A DNA stretch of 64,000 nt from positions 248,001 to 312,000 of the forward strand of contig NZ_CP097267.1 in the NCBI RefSeq assembly GCF_028473605.1, read 5' to 3'. A program made the translations under genes and the position numbers. The DNA is from Acidovorax sp. NCPPB 3576. GTDB taxonomy: Bacteria > Pseudomonadota > Gammaproteobacteria > Burkholderiales > Burkholderiaceae_C. Below the pieces are notes generated by a model. That model was not told the DNA's origin. It did not search any database and was given only the letters and a program-made list of their open reading frames with translations. Below, piece by piece: positions 1 through 8,495 of the stretch; the stretch's first letter is position 1, and each line of letters starts with the position of its first letter.

Positions 1-1
1 G

Positions 2-439
2 GCACCCACCTTCGTCGATTCGCCGGGCCTCTCGCACGGCGCCAACTACACGGGCCGCAGCATCCGCCCGCCGCTGCCCATGGTGGACCCGCGCCGCGTG
101 GCCGACGCCATCGTGGGCCTGTCCACCCGCCCGCGCGATGTGACCTGGCTCGGCGCGCCCGCGCTGCCCGGCCGCATCGCCCACGCGCTGGCGCCGGCCA
201 GCGTGGGCCGCGCGATGCGCTGGCTGACCGACGCGGCGCTGCGGCGCGCGCGTGAAGTGCCCCCGTCCGAAGGCAACCTGTTCAAGCCCTCGCGCGGCGC
301 CGCCATCGACGGCGGCCACCGCGATCACCGCGACAGCCGGCTGGCCGCCGTGGCGGCGCTCGGCGTGGCGGGCCTGGTCTGCGGCTGGTGGCTGGCCACG
401 CGCGAGACCGAAGGCGACGGCACCCGTCCGAAGCCCTAG
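2..439 (+). CDS. short-chain dehydrogenase/reductase, C-terminal part (5' end outside window)
   Basis: The frame is open from the first bases and stops with TAG at 437-439, leaving 145 visible codons. The segment VDSPGLSHGANYTGR followed by a VADAIV helix resembles the end of classical NAD(P)-dependent short-chain dehydrogenases, after the catalytic YxxxK region, which would lie outside the window. Around visible residues 114-132 there is a hydrophobic stretch (LAAVAALGVAGLVCGWWLA) that would make a C-terminal membrane anchor, seen in some membrane-bound members of the family. The substrate cannot be predicted. The family call rests on the C-terminal third only, so it is moderate. Confidence 0.6.
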   Translation, partial: APTFVDSPGLSHGANYTGRSIRPPLPMVDPRRVADAIVGLSTRPRDVTWLGAPALPGRIAHALAPASVGRAMRWLTDAALRRAREVPPSEGNLFKPSRGAAIDGGHRDHRDSRLAAVAALGVAGLVCGWWLATRETEGDGTRPKP

Positions 440-552
440 GCATGGGGCACCACTGCGCGGCGTCTGCGGGCGCGCGAGCGGCATGGCCGGCCCTGCTGCG
501 CAGGGGGCCCATGGGCCGCAGCCTGTTTCGTTTGAACTGAAAGGATGAGTCC

Positions 553-924
553 ATGACCGCTTCCTCGCTCTCCCAGGCCGCGCGCGCCGCGCAGACCTTC
601 ACGCTCTATGCGGCCGGTGGCCGCGTGTACGCCAGCAACGTGCGCGACAAGCTCATCGACCTGGGCGAGCTGAAAGAAGCCCAGGGCCACTACGGCTATG
701 CGCTGGACGGCGGCGACCAGGTGTCGCGCGACGGTTTTCCCAGCCCCGAGGACGCGCTGGCGGACATCGCCGGTACTGTCACCTTCCTGTATCTGGACGG
801 CCAGTTCACCGCGCTCGAGGATCTGTCCGAGGGCCGCAGCCCGGACCTCAGCGACATGCCGCAGATCCAGGTCAGCCTGGACGCGCTGGGCCACGGCGAG
901 CCGGCCATTTCCGCGGACATTTAG
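553..924 (+). CDS. conserved-looking hypothetical protein, 123 aa
   Basis: I do not recognise this family. ATG at 553 is preceded by AAGGA at 541-545 at good spacing. The protein is acidic, soluble-looking and without signal peptide or membrane segment. A central DGFPSPEDALADI segment and alternating hydrophobic positions suggest a small mixed alpha/beta domain. It lies 113 bases after the dehydrogenase end and 38 bases before the GyrI-like gene, all on the same strand, so co-transcription is possible. Codon use is like the neighbours, which supports a real gene. No function is proposed. Confidence 0.7.
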   Translation: MTASSLSQAARAAQTFTLYAAGGRVYASNVRDKLIDLGELKEAQGHYGYALDGGDQVSRDGFPSPEDALADIAGTVTFLYLDGQFTALEDLSEGRSPDLSDMPQIQVSLDALGHGEPAISADI

Positions 925-962
925 CCGTTCGCCATCCACTGCCCAACGACCACGGCGGACCC

Positions 963-1411
963 ATGATCGACACGCCCCACATCGCTGAACTTCCCGCCCG
1001 CCCCACGGCGTTCATCCACGTCACCTGCACCCGCGAGGAAATCCAGCAGGTCATGGGCCAGGGCGTGCGCGACCTGATGGATGCCATCGCCGCCCAGGGC
1101 GCCGCGCCTGCGGGCCCGTGGTTCACCCACCACCGGCGCCGGCCCACGGACACCTTCGACTTCGAGATCAGCGTCCCCCTGGCTTCGTCCATCGGCCCGC
1201 ACGGCCGCATGCAGCCCGGCGAGTGGCCCGCACGGTGCACCGCGGCCGCTACGAAGACCTGGCCGGCGCCTGGGGCGATTTCCTGCAATGGATCGAGGGC
1301 GAGGGCCTCACGCCCACGAACGAGCTGTGGGAGTGCTACCTGACGGGGCCCGAGACCGGCTCGGACCCGGCCGCCTGGCGCACGGAGCTGAACCAGCCGC
1401 TGCAGGATTGA
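963..1411 (+). pseudogene. GyrI-like (AraC effector-binding domain) protein, frameshifted
   Basis: The first frame (ATG 963) reads as the N-terminal half of a GyrI-like small-molecule-binding domain up to about GEWPA near 1230. From about 1223 the homologous text continues one frame earlier: VARTVHRGRYEDL, then a GDFLQWIEGEGL helix and the typical ending AAWRTELNQPL, stopping at 1411. Joining the two frames restores a protein of about 148 residues, the usual size for this family. The shift corresponds to one missing base (or two extra) at about 1221-1232. If real, only a truncated 126-residue product with a foreign tail (stop at 1343) would be made. A sequencing error cannot be excluded. Confidence 0.7.
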
Positions 1412-1749
1412 GTGGCTTGCCGGCCGCGCCGGGGTGATTTGCTATTGAATTAATAGCACTTCAGGCATGCAATGCGCCGGCATGGGCCGGTTTTGCCTTG
1501 AAATGCCGGATCGGGATGGCACGGCAGTGCGGCTGGTCCCTCCCTGCTGCGCGGCCTGCGCGGCCTGCGCGCAGGCCACTGTTCCATCCCTGCACCAGTC
1601 CGTCCTGCCGCGCCCGCGTTGCAGCGCCGCCGGTCGCCCCCATGTGCAGTGACAGACCATGCCGCCGCATGGCCCGCGCCACGCTGGCCGCACCCCGGTG
1701 CCGCACGCCGGCCGCAGGGGCCACGCGCGGCGCCACCCAGGAGCTTTCC
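1412..1749. other. 338-base intergenic stretch
   Basis: It begins with repeat copy R1 (1441-1497). The remainder is GC-rich with short direct repeats of GCGGCCTGC near 1550-1575. The pirin frame is open through much of it, but the codon pattern is poor and the good ribosome site lies at 1740. I see no further gene. Confidence 0.5.
1441..1497 (+). repeat. GCTAT-N7-ATAGC interspersed repeat, copy R1
   Basis: The 17-base head gctat-tgaatta-atagc (1441-1457) has the same 5+7+5 layout as copies at 4185, 14100, 41620 and 41755. The tail differs from the main type and holds a short GGCCGG-TTTT hairpin-like end. Confidence 0.65.
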
Positions 1750-2817
1750 ATGCCAGCCGTTGCCGACACCCCGATCCTGAACACCCAGCCCCTGGGCGCG
1801 CTTTGGCCCACGCTGGACCCGTTCCTGTTCTGCGCCCACCACGACGACGCCTACCCGCCCGGCAATGCCGAGCTGGGGCCTGATGCCCCCCTGAACGGCC
1901 GGCAGATCGGCCAGGATTTTTCGGGCCGGGACGGCTGGAGCATGTACCACGGCGACGTGGTGCCCGGGTTTCCGCCGCACCCCCATCGCGGGTTCGAGAC
2001 CGTGACCATCGTGCGCAAGGGCCTCATCGACCATGCCGATTCGCTGGGAGCGGCCGCCCGCTTCGGCCAGGGCGACGTGCAGTGGCTCACCGCCGGTGAC
2101 GGCGTGGTGCATTCCGAGATGTTCCCGCTGCTGGACCGCACGGCGCCCAACCCGCTGGAGCTGTTCCAGATCTGGCTCAACCTGCCCGCGCGCTCCAAGC
2201 GGGTCGATCCGCACTTCACCATGTTCTGGGCCGGCGACATTCCGCGCGTGGTGGAGCCGGGAACGGACGGCGGCGGCGCCACCCACGTGGCCGTGGTGGC
2301 CGGCCGGCTGGGCAAGGCCGCGCCGCTGGCGCCCCCGCCGGGATCGTGGGCCGCGCAGGCCGAGGCCGACGTGGCCATCTGGACGCTGCGCCTGGAGACT
2401 GGCGCGCGCTTTGCGCTGCCCGCCGCCACGGGCCAGGGCACGCGGCGCATGCTGTACTTTTTTGCCGGCAGCGGCGTCACGCTGGCCGGCCAGCCGGTGG
2501 ACCACGCCGCGCTGGAGCTGCGTGCGGGCGAGGCAGTGGAACTGCACAACGGCGGCACGGCCGATGCCGAATTCCTGCTGCTGCAGGGCCGGCCCCTGGC
2601 CGAGCCGGTGGTGCAGTACGGCCCCTTCGTGATGAACACGCAGCAGGAAATCGCCGAGGCCCTGGCCGACTACCGCCGCACCGGCTTCGGCGGCTGGCCG
2701 TGGGGCGATGCGGCGCCGGTGCACGGGCCGGACGCGGGCCGGTTCGCGCAGCGGCCCGGCGGGGCGCCGCCGGAGGTGCCGGCGCCGGTGGCCGTGGGAT
2801 TGCCATCGGCCGGGTAA
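1750..2817 (+). CDS. pirin family protein
   Basis: This is a bicupin of the pirin family, 355 residues. In characterised relatives these are metal-containing proteins acting as quercetinases or as redox-sensing regulators; which applies here cannot be read from sequence. The N-terminal cupin carries the canonical metal ligands: His77 and His79 in PPHPHRGFETV, and His121 and Glu123 in GDGVVHSEMF. The C-terminal cupin follows with ELRAGEAVELHNGG and LLLQGRPLAEPV. The frame is open far upstream, but ATG 1750 has AGGAG directly before it (about 1739-1743) and begins the conserved part, so I chose it. It is longer than a typical pirin of about 290 residues because of a proline/alanine-rich C-terminal tail. 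Confidence 0.9.
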   Translation: MPAVADTPILNTQPLGALWPTLDPFLFCAHHDDAYPPGNAELGPDAPLNGRQIGQDFSGRDGWSMYHGDVVPGFPPHPHRGFETVTIVRKGLIDHADSLGAAARFGQGDVQWLTAGDGVVHSEMFPLLDRTAPNPLELFQIWLNLPARSKRVDPHFTMFWAGDIPRVVEPGTDGGGATHVAVVAGRLGKAAPLAPPPGSWAAQAEADVAIWTLRLETGARFALPAATGQGTRRMLYFFAGSGVTLAGQPVDHAALELRAGEAVELHNGGTADAEFLLLQGRPLAEPVVQYGPFVMNTQQEIAEALADYRRTGFGGWPWGDAAPVHGPDAGRFAQRPGGAPPEVPAPVAVGLPSAG

Positions 2818-2909
2818 TCGGACTGTCATTTTTTGTGTGCAAATGGTTATTGCCGTGGGGTGGAGAGGCCCGACTAGTATTTGCGCTCCCTCAGTACTGG
2901 AGTCAATCA

Positions 2910-3374
2910 ATGGGGCAGTGCTACACCTCGGGCGATTTCAAAAAATACTTCAACGAGAACATGCAAGACTTGGGATTGCCCGTGCCTTCAACGCTGTTCG
3001 ATACGTACAACACAGCCCTCAGCACGGCCTCGACGATGGTGGGGACTTTGGCTACTTTGGGCAAAGGTGCCACGATGGCTGAACTGGTCGGCGCCACTGT
3101 GGGTCTGGAAAAGCTGGCGGTGGCTGCCTCCATCGGGGCCTCCGCGTACACCGGAGCGGCCATCGGCAGCATCGCGGTGGCCGCGGGGCGCTCTCTCGGC
3201 TGTGGATCGCGCATGTCCGATCTGTTCGTGATGGCTCGCCAGAACAAGCTGGAGTTCGATGGGCTGGCCGCTTTCTATGCGAACAACCCCCAGGTCATTC
3301 AGAAAAACCATCCGGGCCGGGCACGCTTTGGAATGCAAGCCAGAATCGCTCCGGCCAATTTCAGTTATGCGTGA
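2910..3374 (+). CDS. unknown protein with glycine/alanine-rich hydrophobic core, 154 aa
   Basis: I do not recognise this protein. ATG 2910 follows a 92-base gap after pirin. Residues 36-93 are an almost charge-free run rich in Gly, Ala, Ser and Thr with small residues every 3-4 positions, like glycine-zipper or membrane-inserting helical hairpins. The flanks are polar: an N-terminal KKYFNENMQD helix and a C-terminal region ending NFSYA. There is no signal peptide. The next gene overlaps its stop codon (TGATG), so the two are translationally coupled. Base composition is lower in GC than the surrounding housekeeping genes, which hints at an accessory or acquired pair. A pore-forming or membrane-active role is speculation from composition alone. 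Confidence 0.6.
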   Translation: MGQCYTSGDFKKYFNENMQDLGLPVPSTLFDTYNTALSTASTMVGTLATLGKGATMAELVGATVGLEKLAVAASIGASAYTGAAIGSIAVAAGRSLGCGSRMSDLFVMARQNKLEFDGLAAFYANNPQVIQKNHPGRARFGMQARIAPANFSYA

Positions 3375-3535
3375 TGAATAGCCTTCTATTCCTGCTGCTT
3401 TGCATCGTGTTGGCGGTGCTCGCCTGGGGCGCTTTCCAGTTTCTGGGCCACTACGCATTTTTGCTCATGGTCGTCGTCGTCGTGGCATTGCTTGTCAGCA
3501 AGGCGGGAAAACCGAAGTTCAGGCAGAAAAAGTAG
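3374..3535 (+). CDS. small two-helix membrane protein, 53 aa
   Basis: This short frame begins ATG 3374, overlapping the TGA of the previous gene by one base (TGATG), and stops with TAG 3533-3535. The product starts MNSLLFLLLCIVLAVLAWGA, continues with GHYAFLLMVVVVVALLV and ends in a basic tail (KAGKPKFRQKK). This is the layout of two transmembrane helices joined by a short loop with a cytoplasmic positive C-terminus. The stop-start overlap and the clean hydrophobic pattern support a real gene despite the size. It may protect against, anchor or assist the upstream protein; no homologue is recognised. Confidence 0.6.
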   Translation: MNSLLFLLLCIVLAVLAWGAFQFLGHYAFLLMVVVVVALLVSKAGKPKFRQKK

Positions 3536-3691
3536 CCGTTCGTGCAATCGGGGAACTGCTGCGAGGCCGCTTTCCGAGCGATGTGGCTGCGGGCACCCAT
3601 GGCGCGCGTTGTTCGACAATGCAGGCCTGCACCGCCGGGCGCGCGCCGTCCGGCTTCGACCGATCCACCGACCTGTCCGAACCCTCTCTCC

Positions 3692-4162
3692 ATGAACATC
3701 TCCAAAGACACCGCCGTCACCTTGAGCTACAAGGTCACCACGCCGCAGGGCAAGCCGCTCGATTCCGGCCACATGGCTTATCTGCATGGCGGCTACGAAG
3801 GCATTTTTCCTAAAGTGGAGGCCGCGCTGGACGGCCAGGCCACGGGCTTTGCCGCCACGCTGGACCTGACCGCCGCCGAGGCCTTCGGCGAGCGCGACGA
3901 GAGCCTGGTGCGCACCATCCCCAAGAGCGAGTTCCCACCCGGCGTGAAGGTGGGCGGCCAGCTGCGCGGCGCAGGCAACGACGGGCGCGAGCACGTGTTC
4001 AACGTTGTCAAGATCAAGGGCCCCGAGGTGCACCTGGATGGCAACCACCCGCTGGCCGGTCAGGCGCTGCGCTTTTCCTGCAAGGTGACCGAGGTGCGGC
4101 CCGCGTCGTCCGAAGAAGTGGTGCACCGCCACGTGCACGGCGGGCACGGCCACCACCATTGA
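3692..4162 (+). CDS. FKBP-type peptidyl-prolyl isomerase, SlyD-like
   Basis: This is a cytoplasmic prolyl isomerase and chaperone of the SlyD/FkpB group, 156 residues. The N-terminal strand (VTLSYKVTTPQGKPLDS) and the HGGYEGIFPKVEAALDGQ segment form the FKBP half, where classical SlyD has the HGxxxLIPGLExAL pattern. The insert-in-flap domain spans about residues 65-130, including EAFGERDESLVRTIP, and is followed by NHPLAGQALRFSCKV, where most SlyD proteins have NHPLAGxxLxFxV. The C-terminus is histidine-rich (HRHVHGGHGHHH), suggesting nickel or zinc binding as in SlyD. Start ATG 3692 begins the conserved region. It appears to be a single-gene unit. Confidence 0.88.
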   Translation: MNISKDTAVTLSYKVTTPQGKPLDSGHMAYLHGGYEGIFPKVEAALDGQATGFAATLDLTAAEAFGERDESLVRTIPKSEFPPGVKVGGQLRGAGNDGREHVFNVVKIKGPEVHLDGNHPLAGQALRFSCKVTEVRPASSEEVVHRHVHGGHGHHH

Positions 4163-4184
4163 ACGGCATGGCCATGGGCGTATT

Positions 4185-4247
4185 GCTATAAAAAATATAG
4201 CGACATGCCCTAGTGTTGATTGCGCTGGAAGCCTTTTTTGCTCCAGG
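4185..4247 (+). repeat. GCTAT-N7-ATAGC interspersed repeat, copy R2
   Basis: Head gctat-aaaaaat-atagc at 4185-4201, then the core atgccctag and gattgcgctggaagcc, ending in a ctccag arm at about 4241-4246. It lies between the FKBP gene and the convergent pilus operon, whose last stop is at 4266. Confidence 0.8.
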
Positions 4248-4265
4248 CGCTGAATGCGCGCCCGG

Positions 4266-5270
4266 TCAGAACTGCACGTCCACCACGACGTTGTCCAGGT
4301 AGGTGCCCTCCACCGGCGCCACCTGGTCGGGGTACACCCGGGCGCGGTACGGAAAGACGTGCGATGCCGTGCCGTTGGCGATGCCGCCGGCCGGCCCGGA
4401 CGTGGCCTGGCTGCTGGACACGCGCGAGCCTGCAGCCGTGCCCCAGGGCGTGGTGCCCGCGCCGAAGAAGATGTCGTAGGCCAGCCGGTTGCTGCCGTTG
4501 GCCATCTGGCGCCGCCCGCCGCTCGGGTTGCTGCCGGGCCCCAGGCCCACGGTATAGACCATGCCGGTGGTGCACACCATCGCCACCTGCGATGCGGCCT
4601 CGCCGAAGCCCGTGGGCAGCGCGGCGCTGCCGAAGTTGATGGCCCCGGGCGTGATGAGGCAGTCGTTGCTCACCTGCAGCTCCACCGTCACGGTGCGCGT
4701 GGCGGTGCCTGCGTACACCGTGCCCAGGCAGGTGCTGATCAGGCCGAGCCCGTCGCACAGGTTGTAGGTCCAGGCCAACCGCAGCGTGTCGCGGTAGGTG
4801 CCGGCCGGGACGTTGGCGTTCAGCGTGGCGATCTGCAGCGGCACGGTGGCCTTGCGGTTGGGCAGCAGGGTGAGGATGTTGGCCCCGGTGGCGTTGATCA
4901 CCAGCAGGCCCGACGAATAGGTGAGCCCGCTGCCGTTGCCCGCCTGGTAGCCGATGGTCTTGGTGCTGTCGCTGATGTTGCGCAGCAAGAAGCCGTTGTC
5001 GCTGGTGAGCGTGGCGCGCAGCAGGCTGTCGGTGGACAGCAGCGACAGCAGCCCGGAGCCGCAGGTGATGGAAAAGCTGCCCGGCGTGGTCAGGCTGCTG
5101 TCGCGCACGGCGAACGAGGACGCCGTGCCCAGCGAGGCGCCGGTTTCCGCGTAGCTGCAGACGGCGGCGAATGCCGGCGCGCCCGCTCCCAGGGCCGCCA
5201 GGGCGAGCAGGGTGCGCACGGCCCCGGCCACCCAGGCGATGGGAGAGGGCCGGCAGCTGGCCGAGGTCAC
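4266..5270 (-). CDS. two-domain spore coat U pilin, CsuE-like tip adhesin
   Basis: The product is 334 residues with two spore-coat-protein-U domains in tandem, the layout and size of CsuE, the tip adhesin of Csu pili. The signal peptide runs through LLALAALGAGAPAFA (cut near residue 33). Domain 1 (about 38-175) ends YRDTLRLAWTYNLCDG; domain 2 (about 185-334) ends EGTYLDNVVVDVQF, the donor-strand-like final strand. I chose GTG 5270 because it overlaps the usher stop as GTGA and directly precedes the signal peptide; no ATG fits. It is the last gene of the operon. The frame continues upstream only as a shadow of the usher. Confidence 0.85.
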   Translation of the reverse strand: MTSASCRPSPIAWVAGAVRTLLALAALGAGAPAFAAVCSYAETGASLGTASSFAVRDSSLTTPGSFSITCGSGLLSLLSTDSLLRATLTSDNGFLLRNISDSTKTIGYQAGNGSGLTYSSGLLVINATGANILTLLPNRKATVPLQIATLNANVPAGTYRDTLRLAWTYNLCDGLGLISTCLGTVYAGTATRTVTVELQVSNDCLITPGAINFGSAALPTGFGEAASQVAMVCTTGMVYTVGLGPGSNPSGGRRQMANGSNRLAYDIFFGAGTTPWGTAAGSRVSSSQATSGPAGGIANGTASHVFPYRARVYPDQVAPVEGTYLDNVVVDVQF

Positions 5271-7645
5271 GATTGCATCTCCGGGGCGGCGTCGGCCGGC
5301 GCGTCGCCCGTGCGGCACACCACGCGCAGGTCGCGGGTGCCGGCATAGGCCTGCTCGCTGAACGCGCCGCGGCACACCTCTCCGTCCGGCAGGCGCGCCA
5401 CCAGCGTGTTGCGGGCCTGCAGCGCGGTGAGGTACACCACGCCGTCCCAGCCGACCACCGTGGGCACGTTGCCCTGCTCGTGGACCACGGCGGTGCCGGC
5501 CGGCAGCGGTGCGCCCCGGCTGTCCACCAGCGTGATGGTGGCGGTGCGCATGCGCATCACCGGCAGCCGCACCAGGGTGCCGGTGCCGCGGGCCACCGCC
5601 ACGCGCTTTTCCAGGCTGGGCGTGTGCACGTCCGCCGGCAGCGACAGCGGGTCGATCTCGTAGCGGCCTTCGTAGTAGGCCGGCACCTCGGGCACCAGCA
5701 AATAGCCGCGGGCGTTGGTGCGGCCCACCCGCTGGTGGTTGAACAGCACGGGCACGTCCGCCATGCCGTCCGTGGACACCAGCGCGAAGCCGTCGCTGAT
5801 GCGGTTGGAGGCGAACGCGTAGCCGTCCATCAGTCCGATCGAGCCGGCCGCGCCCGCAAAGCGCGTGCCGTGGCCGGCCATGCCGTAGGCGCCGCCCTGC
5901 ACCGTCATGGTGTCGCCGCGGTAGAGCGCCGAGGCCTGGCTGTAGCGGTTCGCCTGGCCGCCCACCGTGTGCCCCACGTTCCAGCCGAAGCCGCCGTCCG
6001 ATGGCACGGTGCGCTGCACGCTGGCCTGCGCCTGGAGCGTGCCGTCGCCGTAGCGGGCCACGGCGGTCTGCGCGCTCGATTGCGGCCCGAGGATGTAGGT
6101 GAGCTGCAGGCGCATCTGCGTCTGGCCCGTCTCCAGCGTGCGCCCGGCGGTGAACGACAGGTAGCTGCGGTCCCCGAGCGGCGTGCTGTAGCCGGCGTAG
6201 GCCAGCCGACTGCGCTGGCCCTCGCGGCTTTGCAGGTCCACCCAGCCCACGCTGAACGAGCCGCGCGCCACGTTCAGGCTGGCATCGAGCTGCCGCGTGC
6301 GGCGCGGCAGTTGAAAGCCGTCGTCGGCATAGGTGCTGGCATCGCCGTAGCCGGGCGTGCGCTGCAGCTGCTGCATCGAGATGCCGCCGCGCGTACTCTG
6401 GAACTGGTAGCCCAGGCCGAGTTGCCAGCCGCTGCGGTCGCGCTGCGCCTGCCCGCGCGTGACGGAGGCATTGGCCACCCCCAGCAGCCCCAGCCGCAGC
6501 AGCCCGCCTGCGCCCACCACGCTCAGCCCGCGGCCCGCCTGCGCCTGGGTTTCGACGGTGAACGCTTCGGTGACGCCCTGGCGGTACACGCCCGAGGCCA
6601 GCGGCCGGCCATACGACAGGCTGCGAAAACCATAGGCGCGGCGCAGGGCCCCGAGCGACACCGAATAGTCGGTCCAGCCCGGGCGCAGCAACTGCGTGTT
6701 GACGTAGAACGGCACCGAGGTCAGCACCTGCCGCCCGAGCGCATCGGTGGTCACCACCGAGGCCGTGCCCGATCCGTTCACCGTGGGCAGCTCGCCCAGC
6801 GTGAACGGGCCCGGCGCCACGGCCCGGTTGGCCGCACGGAAGCCGTTGATGAACACGTCCACCGCCGAAGGCACGGCCGCCTGGCCCGAGAAGGCGGGCA
6901 GCGGATAGGTCACCAGGTCGGGCCGGATGGTGAAGTTGCGGGACCATTGCACGCCGCCCATCCGCACCGGCGTGCTCCACTGCAGCGAGCCGGTGATGAG
7001 GTCGCCGTACACGGTCTGCGTGGCCTCTTGCGTTTCGGGGCGGGTCCACTGCGTGTCGTAGCGCACGTAGCCGGTGGACATGCCGGTGGAGCCGTGCCGG
7101 AAGATGCCGGTGCTGGACACCACGCCGGGCGTGCCGAAGTACCGGGCCTCGGACCAGACCGACGACGTGGTGCGTCCCTGCGTGGTCATGGCGTAGGCAT
7201 CGTAGTTGAACAGCAGGCCGCTGCCCCCGCCCAGCGGCAGCTGCGTGCGGCTGTGGTCGGCCAGGTCCTGCATCGGCAGCCACTCGGGCGGCACCTGCAG
7301 GAGCAGGCGCTGGCCCAGGCTGTCGTACTGGGCCGAGACGCCGGGCAGGCTGTCCACGGCCACGGGGGCGCCGTCCGGCTCCGGGGTCTGCACGTGGAAT
7401 TCGCGCAGGGTCTGCGCGTCGATCTCGTAGCGGGTGCCGCTTTGCAGCACCTTGACGACTTCGCCGGTGGTCTTGCCGTTGACGACCAGTTCCAGGAACA
7501 GCGTGAGGGTCGAGTAGGCGTTGGCGCTCGCGTCCGGCACCGGGTAGTCGCTGGCGCTGAGCAGCCGCGGCAGGCACGCCACCAGCACCCCCCACCGGGC
7601 GATGCGGGCGCGCAGCGGAGAAGGGCGCGGTTCATTGCGATGCAC
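5267..7645 (-). CDS. outer-membrane fimbrial usher, CsuD-like
   Basis: This 792-residue usher would form the outer-membrane pore that secretes and polymerises pilus subunits. A short signal segment precedes ASDYPVPDASANAYSTLTLFLELVVNG, the usual N-terminal start of archaic ushers. The middle plug and barrel region includes DVFINGFRAANRAVAPGPF, VTTDALGRQ and many alternating strands. The C-terminal part carries TITLVDSRGAPLPAGTAV and ends with CRTGDAPADAAPEMQS. It starts at GTG 7645, 14 bases inside the chaperone gene; an ATG at 7636 is out of frame. Length is slightly below CsuD (about 830). Tight overlaps on both sides show that it is translationally coupled. Confidence 0.92.
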   Translation of the reverse strand: MHRNEPRPSPLRARIARWGVLVACLPRLLSASDYPVPDASANAYSTLTLFLELVVNGKTTGEVVKVLQSGTRYEIDAQTLREFHVQTPEPDGAPVAVDSLPGVSAQYDSLGQRLLLQVPPEWLPMQDLADHSRTQLPLGGGSGLLFNYDAYAMTTQGRTTSSVWSEARYFGTPGVVSSTGIFRHGSTGMSTGYVRYDTQWTRPETQEATQTVYGDLITGSLQWSTPVRMGGVQWSRNFTIRPDLVTYPLPAFSGQAAVPSAVDVFINGFRAANRAVAPGPFTLGELPTVNGSGTASVVTTDALGRQVLTSVPFYVNTQLLRPGWTDYSVSLGALRRAYGFRSLSYGRPLASGVYRQGVTEAFTVETQAQAGRGLSVVGAGGLLRLGLLGVANASVTRGQAQRDRSGWQLGLGYQFQSTRGGISMQQLQRTPGYGDASTYADDGFQLPRRTRQLDASLNVARGSFSVGWVDLQSREGQRSRLAYAGYSTPLGDRSYLSFTAGRTLETGQTQMRLQLTYILGPQSSAQTAVARYGDGTLQAQASVQRTVPSDGGFGWNVGHTVGGQANRYSQASALYRGDTMTVQGGAYGMAGHGTRFAGAAGSIGLMDGYAFASNRISDGFALVSTDGMADVPVLFNHQRVGRTNARGYLLVPEVPAYYEGRYEIDPLSLPADVHTPSLEKRVAVARGTGTLVRLPVMRMRTATITLVDSRGAPLPAGTAVVHEQGNVPTVVGWDGVVYLTALQARNTLVARLPDGEVCRGAFSEQAYAGTRDLRVVCRTGDAPADAAPEMQS

Positions 7646-8495
7646 GGGGCAATTGGGCTTCGCGCCCGTTGACCGTCACCGTCAGGCTGTGGTCGGGTGA
7701 GGGCGGCGCCACCAGGTCCAGCGGCATCTGGCCATGGGGCAGCACGTAGTTCAGCACGTCCTTGGGCGGCGCTGCGGGGCTGCCGCTGCGCGTCCAGGCG
7801 ACGGAGGTGATGCGCGCGTGCGACGTGCCCTGGTTGTGCACCACGACCTGGCTGGCGCTGCCCGCGCGCGCGATGCCCCAGGACAGGTCGGGGGCGAGAA
7901 CGGCCGTGCCATCGACCAGCGACCGGGCGTCGGCCAGGCGCTGCGGCAGCGTGTCCGGGCCATAGACGAAGAGCGGGATCGCATAGCGGATCTGCAGGCG
8001 CACGGCCACCGCCGCGTCGCTGGGAAGCGCCTGCGGCGTGCGGGAGGCGCCGGCCGAGGGGGCGGTGGGCGCGGCAGGCGCTGGCGGCGCCGGGGCGTCC
8101 GAGGGCGCGGCGGCGGGCAGTTCGTCCACCAGCACGCGGTAGGCCTGCTCCACCCGCGCCGGCACCGGCTGCGTGGACAGCAGACGCACCATCTGGCGCT
8201 GGCCCGGCGGAATGTGGCTGATGGGCGGGCTGGCCACCACCTCGCGCTGCGCCTCGAACTTGTCCTGCCCTTCGGCCTGGCGCCACTGGAACACCCGCAC
8301 CTGCATCGACACGGGCTCGGCGCCCCGGTTCTCCAGCCACAGCGCCACCGCGCGCTGGGGGCCGGCGATGACCGGGTCCACGGGCCAGATCATGATCGGC
8401 GTGGCCGCGTGCGCCGGCGCGGTTCCCGGGCCGATGCCGCACAGGCAGGCCAGGGCCAGCGCCCGGGCCAGTGCGTGGAGGGGGTTGAGTATCAC
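7632..8495 (-). CDS. periplasmic pilus chaperone, CsuC-like, with Ala/Pro insert
   Basis: This 287-residue chaperone binds subunits in the periplasm and delivers them to the usher. After a signal peptide ending APAHA, the mature protein begins ATPIMIWPVDPVI and has the Ig-like N domain with VALWLENRGAEPVSMQVRVF and ISHIPPGQRQMVRLL. The expected conserved ending RLQIRYAIPLFVYG follows. Between them lies an unusual insert of about 35 residues, nearly all Ala, Pro and Ser, in the loop before the last strand of domain 1. The start is GTG 8495, overlapping the previous stop as GTGA; another in-frame GTG at 8498 is possible. Confidence 0.88.
   Translation of the reverse strand: MILNPLHALARALALACLCGIGPGTAPAHAATPIMIWPVDPVIAGPQRAVALWLENRGAEPVSMQVRVFQWRQAEGQDKFEAQREVVASPPISHIPPGQRQMVRLLSTQPVPARVEQAYRVLVDELPAAAPSDAPAPPAPAAPTAPSAGASRTPQALPSDAAVAVRLQIRYAIPLFVYGPDTLPQRLADARSLVDGTAVLAPDLSWGIARAGSASQVVVHNQGTSHARITSVAWTRSGSPAAPPKDVLNYVLPHGQMPLDLVAPPSPDHSLTVTVNGREAQLPRASQ

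Noticed and set aside
1545..1580. Short tandem GCGGCCTGC repeats as possible CRISPR or VNTR
   Set aside because: Only two to three imperfect units without spacers; no CRISPR-like array was seen anywhere in the window.
5271..7595. Upstream extension of the CsuE-like frame through the usher
   Set aside because: It is an out-of-frame reading of the usher; signal peptide and GTGA overlap define the start at 5270.
5171..7672. Very long plus-strand open frame (833 codons) opposite the usher
   Set aside because: Translation is His/Arg/Gly/Ala-rich without any domain; a typical antisense shadow of a GC-rich gene.
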